Origin: Saccharothrix sp. ALI-22-I
GTDB taxonomy: Bacteria > Actinomycetota > Actinomycetes > Mycobacteriales > Pseudonocardiaceae
NCBI RefSeq assembly: GCF_001984175.1
Contig: NZ_MTQP01000067.1
Coordinates: 372,001-436,000 of the forward strand
DNA length: 64,000 bases
Reading direction: 5' to 3'
Shown piece after piece: positions 31,654 through 38,491 of the stretch; the stretch's first letter is position 1, and each line of letters opens with the position of its first letter. The position numbers were made by a program, and so were the translations under genes. The notes under the pieces were generated by a model, which was given only the letters and a program-made list of their open reading frames with translations, ran no database searches and was not told the DNA's origin.

Positions 31654-33342
31654 TCACTGGCCGGCCGGCTTGAGCTTCATGATGATCTCGGAAGCGTCCG
31701 GACGCCCCCAGAGGGCCGGGAACGCGTACAGGTCTTCCTTCGTGGGCCAGCCGGTGAACTTCTTCGCGTTGTACTCGCTGGTCGTGCCACCGGTCAGGAT
31801 CGGGATGTACGGGATCGACTCCTCGATCTTCGTCTGGATGGTGTCCAGGTACGGCTGCCGGGCGGCGTCGTCCTCCGGGTCGATGCCCTTCAGCGCGGCG
31901 AGCGCGGCGTCGACGTCCGGGTTGGAGAAGCGGGCGAAGTTCGGCTGCGCGGTCTCGCCGACCTTGGCCGTGTTCGAGGTGCTGAAGAAGTAGGACGCGT
32001 TGTAGAACGGGTCGGGCGCCGGGCCCTGGTAGATCGAGTCGATCAACAGCTCGTAGTTGCCGCGACCACGCGCGTCGGACCACTCGTTCCAGGAGAGCTG
32101 CTGGGCGGTGATCTTGATGCCCACCTGCTGGAGCTGCTGGGTCATCGTGTCCACGGCGGTGATGTAGTCGGTCCAGCCGGCCACGACCTTCAGCGTCAGG
32201 GCCAGCGGCTTGCCGTCCTTCTGGTAGATGCCGTCACCGCCCTTGGTGTAGCCGGCGGCCTCCAGCGCCTGCGTGGCCTTGGCCGTGTCCGGCTGCATCG
32301 GCGCGGTCTTCTCCTTGAGCTTGCCGGAGATCTGGTCCTTGTCGCGCTCCAGGAGCGCCGCGCCGGGGGAGATCTCGCTCGCGGTGTTCTCGAACGCCAG
32401 CGCGTTGAGCTGCGTGCGGTTCATGCCGTAGTAGATGGCCTTGCGGACGGCCACGTCGGTCTGCGGGCCCTGGCAGCCCAGAGCGGCGTTCGAGCAGGTG
32501 AACAGGGCGACCTGGTTCATCGGGATGGTGACGGCCTTGTAGCCCGGGTAGTTCTTCTCGACGTTCTTGATGTCCGGGACCGGGCCCGTCTGCCAGTCGA
32601 TCTGGCCGGCCTTCAGCGCGTCGACGGTCGCCTGGTTGCCCGACATCGAGATGTAGCGGACCTTCTTGACGGCGGGCTCACCGCCCCAGTAGCCGGGGTT
32701 CGCCTTGAGCGTGAACGCCTGGGCCTTGAACTCCTCCAGCATGAACGGGCCGGTGCCGACCGGCTCCTTGACGGGTTCGGTCGCCGGGGTGCCGAAGTCC
32801 TTCCACTTGTGCTCGGGGACGATGTAGATCCTGCCGAGCACCTGCGGACCGTCCATGTAGGACGGTTCAGCGAACTTGACCGTCACGTGGGTGTCGTCGA
32901 CCGCGGTCGCCGTGCCCTTGTAGCCCGTGCCGTTGATGGCCTGGTTCTTGGTGATCATGTCGAGGGTGAAGGCGACGTCCTGCGCGGTGAACTTCTCGCC
33001 GTCGGCCCACTTCACGTCGTCCCGCAGCTCGATGTCGAGCTGGGTGCCGTCGGCGTTCCACTTGAACGTCTTGCCCAGCCGCGGCCTGGGCTCGACGTCG
33101 CGGATGTTGTTGAAGAAGAACAGCGGCTCGAAGATCGTCCCGGCGCCCTCCAGCGAGGTGGGGGAGAACGGGTTGAAGTTGATCTGGAAGTCGCCGGCCG
33201 GGCCGGGCAGGACCAGGGTGGCCTTGTTCGCGTCGCTCTGCGCGCTGGATCCACCACACGCTGTCGCCAGCATGGCGACCGCGGCCAGTCCGGCCGCCGC
33301 CGTGCGCGTCCGTGAGAAGCGCCTTGCCTTCAGGAACATCAT
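31654..33342 (-). CDS. ABC transporter solute-binding lipoprotein, family 5
   Basis: 562 residues. A lipoprotein signal with lipobox LATAC puts the lipidated Cys at residue 29. The body is an SBP family 5 (DppA/OppA-like) fold; the DGEKFTAQDVAFTLDMI segment and an FTLKANPGYWGG motif are diagnostic. Members of this family bind either peptides or beta-linked gluco- and manno-oligosaccharides. The neighbouring beta-mannosidase and alpha-galactosidase favour the latter here. First gene of the importer operon, divergent from the ROK repressor. Confidence 0.92.
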   Translation of the reverse strand: MMFLKARRFSRTRTAAAGLAAVAMLATACGGSSAQSDANKATLVLPGPAGDFQINFNPFSPTSLEGAGTIFEPLFFFNNIRDVEPRPRLGKTFKWNADGTQLDIELRDDVKWADGEKFTAQDVAFTLDMITKNQAINGTGYKGTATAVDDTHVTVKFAEPSYMDGPQVLGRIYIVPEHKWKDFGTPATEPVKEPVGTGPFMLEEFKAQAFTLKANPGYWGGEPAVKKVRYISMSGNQATVDALKAGQIDWQTGPVPDIKNVEKNYPGYKAVTIPMNQVALFTCSNAALGCQGPQTDVAVRKAIYYGMNRTQLNALAFENTASEISPGAALLERDKDQISGKLKEKTAPMQPDTAKATQALEAAGYTKGGDGIYQKDGKPLALTLKVVAGWTDYITAVDTMTQQLQQVGIKITAQQLSWNEWSDARGRGNYELLIDSIYQGPAPDPFYNASYFFSTSNTAKVGETAQPNFARFSNPDVDAALAALKGIDPEDDAARQPYLDTIQTKIEESIPYIPILTGGTTSEYNAKKFTGWPTKEDLYAFPALWGRPDASEIIMKLKPAGQ

Positions 33343-33487
33343 TGATTCCTCTCGTGGCCCGAGACCGGCCGCGGTCCCGCGTTGAGGTGGATTGTTAAGT
33401 CATCAAAGAAACGAAGTCAACACCTCGGCGTCATCTGCCGGCCAAGTTGCTACGCTTTGTCCGACGAACGAACTAAGACGAACGCGG
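33343..33487. promoter_or_regulatory. Divergent control region of importer operon and ROK repressor
   Basis: 145 bp containing an AT-rich block near 33392-33420 with two AAGTCA elements (GTTAAGTCATC and GAAGTCAACACC). The second shares AAGTCAAC with the beta-mannosidase/alpha-galactosidase promoter region. ROK repressors bind AT-rich repeats of this kind, so this is the likeliest operator. Confidence 0.45.
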
Positions 33488-34768
33488 GTGACCCACGTGA
33501 GCGGACCGGCGCGAGCGACGCAACACGCGAGCAGCAAGTCCGCCGTGCTCGACGTGATCCGCGCGGCGGGCACCATCAGCCGGGTCGGCCTGATCAACGC
33601 CACCGGCTTCACCGGCGCCACCATCTCGACCGTCGTGCGCAAGCTCATCGACGAGGGTCTGGTCGTGGAGACCGGGCGCGCGGAATCGACCGGTGGCAAG
33701 CGGAGAGTGCTGCTCCAGCTCAACCACTCCTCCCGCTACGCCGTGGGCGTGCACCTGGACCACGCGGGCATCACGTACGTGCTGACCAATCTCGGCGGGT
33801 CCGTGGTGGCCCGCATTTCCAGGGCCGGCGCGGGCACGGCCGAACCGCAGACCGTGGTCGGGCGGATGGCGGCCGAGGTGAAGGGCCTGATCGACAGCGT
33901 CGGCATCGACCACAAGCGCGTTTTGGGGCTCGGCCTGGTCTCCCCCGGACCCCTCAGCACGAGCACCGGCATGGGCCTGACCCCACCGGCCATGCGCAAG
34001 TGGGAGGACTTCCCGCTCAACCAGGCGTTGGAACAGGCGACGAGCCTGCCTGTGGTGCTGGACAACGACGCCACGGCGGCGGCGCTGGGCGAGCACTGGT
34101 CGGGCGGGATCGGCGGCACGGCCATCTCGGCGGCGTTGTACATGGGCACGGGCATCGGCGCCGGCCTGATCATCAACGGCATCACGTACCGCGGTGGCAG
34201 CGGGAACGCCGGGGAGATCGGGCACATCTGCGTGGACGCCAACGGCCCCGAGTGCTGGTGCGGGGCGCGCGGGTGCGTGGAGGTGTTGGCCGGTCCGGCT
34301 GCGGTGGTCGCGGCGGCCCGCGCGGACGCGGCGCTGGCCGGGTCGGCGGGCTTGACCGGACGGTCCCGATCCGTGTCGTCGGACTTCGCGGCGGTGAGCC
34401 GGGCGGCACGGCGCGGCGAGCCTTCGGCGTTGGCGATCCTGGAGCGTTCGGCGCGGTACATCGCGGTCGCGGCGCGGACGTTGGCGAACATCATGGACCT
34501 GGAGGTCCTGGTCTTGACCGGCCCCAGCTTCGCGATCGCAGGCTGGGTGTACCTGCCGGTGGTCCGCGACGAACTGGACCGCACGTTCTTCTCCCGTGCG
34601 GCGCACAACGTCGACGTACGCCTGTCCCGCTCCGCCGCCACCGCGTCCGCGATCGGCGGCGCGGCCCTCGTCCTGCAATCCGAACTCGTACCACTGCACG
34701 AGGGCCTCAGGCTCCCCGACAACCTCGCCGACTCCGAACCGGCCGCTCTTCCGGCCTCCGGTGCGTGA
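33488..34768 (+). CDS. ROK family transcriptional repressor
   Basis: 426 residues from GTG 33488 (GTG 33497 is an alternative). An N-terminal winged helix (SAVLDVIRAAGTISRVGLINATGFTGATISTVVRKLIDEGLV) precedes a ROK sugar-binding domain with the DNDATAAALGE segment and zinc motif CWCGARGCVE. It is divergent from the oligosaccharide importer, so it probably represses import (and perhaps the glycosidase genes) until a sugar or sugar phosphate binds. Followed by repeats that separate it from a convergent exporter gene. Confidence 0.92.
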   Translation: MTHVSGPARATQHASSKSAVLDVIRAAGTISRVGLINATGFTGATISTVVRKLIDEGLVVETGRAESTGGKRRVLLQLNHSSRYAVGVHLDHAGITYVLTNLGGSVVARISRAGAGTAEPQTVVGRMAAEVKGLIDSVGIDHKRVLGLGLVSPGPLSTSTGMGLTPPAMRKWEDFPLNQALEQATSLPVVLDNDATAAALGEHWSGGIGGTAISAALYMGTGIGAGLIINGITYRGGSGNAGEIGHICVDANGPECWCGARGCVEVLAGPAAVVAAARADAALAGSAGLTGRSRSVSSDFAAVSRAARRGEPSALAILERSARYIAVAARTLANIMDLEVLVLTGPSFAIAGWVYLPVVRDELDRTFFSRAAHNVDVRLSRSAATASAIGGAALVLQSELVPLHEGLRLPDNLADSEPAALPASGA

Positions 34769-34782
34769 GCGTGGGACTCACT

Positions 34783-34850
34783 GTGTCCTGAGCGTTGAAC
34801 TCGCGGGACCTGAACGTCCGACTCGCGGGACCTGAACGTTCGACTCGCGG
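34783..34850. repeat. ~22-bp repeat array, second site
   Basis: About three tandem 22-bp units of the form CTGAACGTTCGACTCGCGG(GAC), related to the arrays at 9470-9700 and 55170-55351. They occupy the gap between the convergent ROK and MFS genes. Confidence 0.85.
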
Positions 34851-34873
34851 TGCACCCGCGCGGAGTTCGGCGG

Positions 34874-34951
34874 AATTGTCGGACCCCGCCTGCAGAATGA
34901 AGACAGGGGTCCCCGGGCGGGGACCCCTGCGAAACGCTCGTCGGTTGCTTG
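34874..34951. repeat. Dispersed GGTCCCC-hairpin repeat, copy 2, with perfect terminator stem
   Basis: Inverted copy of the element at 11518-11595. Its core is a perfect 10-bp stem AGGGGTCCCC / GGGGACCCCT (34905-34914, 34919-34928) with a GGGC loop. It is flanked by ATTGTCGG and GAAACGC, as in the other copy. It lies between convergent genes and may end both transcripts. Confidence 0.7.
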
Positions 34952-34965
34952 AGTTCCGCCTGCCA

Positions 34966-36414
34966 CTAGGCGTGGTGGCTGGGCGCGCGGCGGGAACGTA
35001 GCCGGTGGCCCAGGGCCACGGCCAGGCCGAAGGCCACGAGGAGAGCGGCGACGGCGAAGGTGCGGTGGGTTCCGCGAGCCACTTCGGCTGACGCGGCCGC
35101 GGTGATGTCACTCGTGCCGGCGGCGAAGGCGAAGACCGCGCCCATGACCGATGCGCCGGTCATGAGGCCCAGGTTCCGGGAGAGGTTCAGCATGCCCGAC
35201 ACGAGGCCGCGCTGCTGTGCGGGGACGTCCTTCATGACTGCGGTGTTGTTGGCGGCCTGGAACAGCGCGTAGCTCGCCGTGACGACAACCAGGGGCAGGA
35301 CGTATCCGATGACGCCGGCCGCCGTGGGCATCAAGGCGAGCACCACAGCTCCGCCGATGATGCCGACCAGCCCGACGACCACCATCGCCCCGGCTCCGAA
35401 GCGGTCGGTGGCGCGGCCTGCCGGGACGCCGATGAGGGCGGACACCGCGGGGCCTGCCGACATCACCAGGCCGACGAGGGCCGGGTCGAGGTCGAGGGCC
35501 AGAGCCAGGTGGAAGGGGCCCACGACGAGAGTGGCCATCATGACGGTCGAGACCAGGGCACTCGTCGTCAGGCCGGCAGCCAGGACGGGGTCGCGGAACA
35601 TCGAGAGGGTGACCAGCGGGGACGAGACCCGGCGCTCGGTGATGACGAACAGGACGAAGCCTGCCGCCGAGGCGATGAGCAATCCGATGGCAAGCGGGCC
35701 GAACGAGTTGCCCTCGATCGTCATGGCCAGCGCGTAGGCGCCCAGGGTGATCGCCAGCAACGCCATGCCCACGGTGTCGAACCGCCTGCGCGCGGAAGTC
35801 GCCGGTGCGGAGTCGGGCAGCACCCGGAATGTGAGCACGAGCGCGAGAAGGCCGAGCGGCACGGCGGCGAGGAAGATCGCACGCCAGCCGAAGACCGCGA
35901 TCAGGGCTCCGCCGAGGGAGGGTCCCAGCGCCGTACCGACTGCCGACATCGTGCCGAGCAGTCCCATGACCCTGCCGGTGCGGTCCGCCGGCACCGTCTC
36001 GCCGACGAAAGCCATGGTCAGCGCCATCATGCACGCGGCACCGACACCTTGCAGCGCCCGGCCGGCGATCAGGAGGGGGAGGTTGGGGGCGAGACCGCAC
36101 AGCAACGTCGCGAGGGTGAACACGGCGATGCCGCCCAGCAGAAGGCGACGCCGGCCGGCCAGGTCGCCGAGTCGGCCCACCCCGATGATCAGCGTCGTGA
36201 TCGCCAGGAGGTAGGCGATCACCACCCACTGAACCTCGTTGAAGGCGGCGTCGAAGGCCACCGCCATGGCGGGTAGGCCGATGTTGGCGATGCTGATGCT
36301 CAGCGAAGGCAGCAGCACGGATAGCGACAGTGCGGTGAGCGCCCAAGCCAGTGGTGGACGGCGCGCAGGCGGTGCCTGGTCGGGCTCGGTGCCCGGAGGA
36401 GTTGCTGGTCTCAT
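34966..36414 (-). CDS. MFS drug exporter, DHA2 (EmrB/QacA) type
   Basis: 482 residues from ATG 36414; a GTG 12 bases upstream is an alternative. Fourteen hydrophobic segments, motif A GVGRLGDLAGRRR after helix 2, and motif C-like GPSLGGALIAVFGWRAIFL after helix 5 place it in the 14-helix multidrug family. The long open frame further upstream runs antisense to the LysR gene and is not coding. Divergent LysR suggests inducible efflux. Confidence 0.9.
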   Translation of the reverse strand: MRPATPPGTEPDQAPPARRPPLAWALTALSLSVLLPSLSISIANIGLPAMAVAFDAAFNEVQWVVIAYLLAITTLIIGVGRLGDLAGRRRLLLGGIAVFTLATLLCGLAPNLPLLIAGRALQGVGAACMMALTMAFVGETVPADRTGRVMGLLGTMSAVGTALGPSLGGALIAVFGWRAIFLAAVPLGLLALVLTFRVLPDSAPATSARRRFDTVGMALLAITLGAYALAMTIEGNSFGPLAIGLLIASAAGFVLFVITERRVSSPLVTLSMFRDPVLAAGLTTSALVSTVMMATLVVGPFHLALALDLDPALVGLVMSAGPAVSALIGVPAGRATDRFGAGAMVVVGLVGIIGGAVVLALMPTAAGVIGYVLPLVVVTASYALFQAANNTAVMKDVPAQQRGLVSGMLNLSRNLGLMTGASVMGAVFAFAAGTSDITAAASAEVARGTHRTFAVAALLVAFGLAVALGHRLRSRRAPSHHA

Positions 36415-36443
36415 GAGGATGGCCACTTCTTGGAGTCGACGCC

Positions 36444-36470
36444 GGTCGTGACGAACGGTCGTCAACGAAC
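36444..36470. promoter_or_regulatory. Tandem 13/14-bp repeat upstream of the MFS gene
   Basis: GGTCGTGACGAAC (36444-36456) is followed directly by GGTCGTCAACGAAC (36457-36470) in the gap between divergent MFS and LysR genes. This is a candidate LysR recognition site. Confidence 0.5.
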
Positions 36471-36565
36471 GTAGGTCTCGTTCGGATCTGGCGGAACGCG
36501 CAAAGATCGCAACCCACTTGTGCACGAAACGCCATGTCCCGGCGGATCCGTGACATCGTGGGCGG

Positions 36566-37468
36566 ATGGCCCGCCCCGATCTGAACTTGCTGGTCACGCT
36601 GGACGTCCTGCTCCAAGAGGGCAGCGTGACGCGGGCCGGGGAACGGCTTGCGCTCAGTCCGTCCGCGATGAGTCGCGCGCTCGCGCGGTTGCGTCGCGCC
36701 ACGGGTGACCCGCTGCTGGTGCGGGCCGGCCGGGGCTTGGTGCCCACGCCCCACGCCTTGGCGTTGCGCGACCGGGTGCGCGGCCTGGTCCAGGAGGCCG
36801 AAGAGGTGTTGCGGCCGGCCGAAGAACTGGACCTGGCGACGCTGGCGAGGACGTTCGCGTTGCGCAGCAGCGACGGGTTCGTGGAGCGGTTCGGCCCCGC
36901 GTTGGTGGCCGAGGTCGGCAAAGAGGCGCCTGGCGTGCGACTGCGGTTCCTGCAGAAGACCAGGAAGGACACCGCTCGCTTGCGAGATGGCGTTGTCGAC
37001 CTGGAGACGGGCGTCATCGAGCACGCCCTGGCGCCGGACGTGGTGAGCCGGCCCCTGTTCACCGACCGGTTCATCGGGGTAGTGCGGAACGAACACCCGC
37101 TGAGCGCGGGGAAGGTGACGACAGCCCGGTACGCCTCCGCGCGGCACGTGCACGTCTCACGGCGAGGTCTGACGGAGGGGCTGGTGGATGAGGCCCTTCA
37201 CCCGACGGGCCGTCACCGGGAGGTGGTGACGGTCGTCGACGGCTTCAGCGCCGCGTTGGCGCTGGCGAACGCTTCGGACCTCGTTGCCACGGTTCCGGAG
37301 CGTCACACCGCGAACCTGCGGCAGGGGATGTGCTCGTTCGAGTTGCCCTTCCGCGCACCGGAGGTGACGGTGTCGCTGCTGTGGCACGTCCGGCTCGACG
37401 CGGACCCGGCGCACCGGTGGCTGCGCGACCGCGTGCTCGATGCGTGCCGCTTCGACGAACCGCGTTGA
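36566..37468 (+). CDS. LysR family transcriptional regulator
   Basis: 300 residues. The N-terminal winged helix (LNLLVTLDVLLQEGSVTRAGERLALSPSAMSRALARLR) covers residues 5-65 and the LysR substrate-binding domain about 95-295. It is divergent from the MFS exporter, which it most likely activates. The effector is unknown. Confidence 0.92.
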   Translation: MARPDLNLLVTLDVLLQEGSVTRAGERLALSPSAMSRALARLRRATGDPLLVRAGRGLVPTPHALALRDRVRGLVQEAEEVLRPAEELDLATLARTFALRSSDGFVERFGPALVAEVGKEAPGVRLRFLQKTRKDTARLRDGVVDLETGVIEHALAPDVVSRPLFTDRFIGVVRNEHPLSAGKVTTARYASARHVHVSRRGLTEGLVDEALHPTGRHREVVTVVDGFSAALALANASDLVATVPERHTANLRQGMCSFELPFRAPEVTVSLLWHVRLDADPAHRWLRDRVLDACRFDEPR

Positions 37469-37486
37469 CGGCTCGGCACGTGGAGA

Positions 37487-38128
37487 TCAGCGGGTGGTGG
37501 AGCGGGCGGCCCAGAGGAGGCCGCGTTCTACGAAGGTGCGGACGGGTGGGAGGGCCAGGTCGGCTGGGTGGTGGCCGATCGTGCAGGCGAAGACGCGGCC
37601 GGTGCCCCATCGGCGGGTCCAGACCGCCGGGACGGTCAGCTGTGCTTGCCAGGGTGGGGTGGCGGCGAAGGTTGTGGTCGCGTGGACGTCGTTGAGGTCG
37701 TCCGTCAGGACCCAGTACTGCTCGGTGCGCAGTGAGAAGCCGGAAAGGCCGTCCACTACGGGGTGGGTGGAGGTGATCTCCACCCGGTGGTCCACGAAAT
37801 CACCTGGGTGGGCGACGAACTGGCCGCCGACCAACTGCATGTAGCCGCGGGAGTGGCGGAACGAGTCGACCAGGCCGCCGTGCCACCCGGCCAACCCCGT
37901 CCCGGACCGCACCGCCGATTCCAGGCACGCGAACTGGTCGTCGGTCAGCACGCCGTCGCTCCAGCACTGCAGGATCAGGTCGTACGCGCCCACGCCGGCG
38001 TCGTAGACGTCCAGCGAGTCCGACACGTCGACCGAGAACCCCGCGCCGCGCAGGAACGGCAGGAACGCGTCGGTGGCCTCCACCGGCGAGTGCCCGGCCC
38101 AGCCACCACGAACCACGAGTGCCTTCAC
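37487..38128 (-). CDS. ThuA-like domain protein
   Basis: 213 residues spanning a single class-I glutamine-amidotransferase-like ThuA domain (KALVVRGGWAGHSP, GTGLAGWHGG, GRVFACTIGHHP). The family is linked to trehalose and other sugar-ether utilisation, but enzymatic function is not established. It is convergent with LysR and has no clear operon partner now. The decayed monooxygenase next to it lies on the same strand upstream. Confidence 0.85.
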   Translation of the reverse strand: MKALVVRGGWAGHSPVEATDAFLPFLRGAGFSVDVSDSLDVYDAGVGAYDLILQCWSDGVLTDDQFACLESAVRSGTGLAGWHGGLVDSFRHSRGYMQLVGGQFVAHPGDFVDHRVEITSTHPVVDGLSGFSLRTEQYWVLTDDLNDVHATTTFAATPPWQAQLTVPAVWTRRWGTGRVFACTIGHHPADLALPPVRTFVERGLLWAARSTTR

Positions 38129-38164
38129 AGATCAGCACCCTAGGCGACCGGGCCGGGCCGGCGC

Positions 38165-38389
38165 TCAGGTCCGAACGCCCACGCCCAGGTGATCGCGCAA
38201 CGTCGGCCCGGTGTAGTCCGCCCGGAACACCCCGCGCTCCTGCAACAACGGCACCACCCGGTCGGCGAACGCGTCCAGCCCGGCGGGCGTCACGTGCGGG
38301 ACGAGGATCGTCCCCGCCAGCCCGAGCCGCGACGTCACCGCTGCCAACATCGCCAGCACCGAGCCCGCGAAGTGCCGCGCCGACCAGTT
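38165..38389 (-). pseudogene. Remnant of an LLM-class flavin monooxygenase
   Basis: About 75 codons before an in-frame stop. LAMLAAVTSRLGLAGT resembles the N-terminal ALAAVTSRIGLV segment, and AGLDAFADRVVPLLQERGVF...LRDHLGV resembles the C-terminal tail of NtaA/SnaA-type monooxygenases (about 400-450 residues when intact). The two ends are joined directly, implying a large in-frame internal deletion. It is unlikely to be functional. Confidence 0.6.
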
Positions 38390-38491
38390 CTAACAGACCG
38401 CCGGCCTCTTGCCGGGTGGGCGACGGGCACCATGGATGCTTGGTGGCGCGCAACACGTGCTTGGTGAAGCCACTTGGGGTAGCCGAGGTTG

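Noticed and set aside
36415-37074. N-terminal extension of the MFS exporter
   Set aside because: The extra about 220 residues are antisense to the LysR gene and lack hydrophobic helices; the MFS fold begins at 36414.
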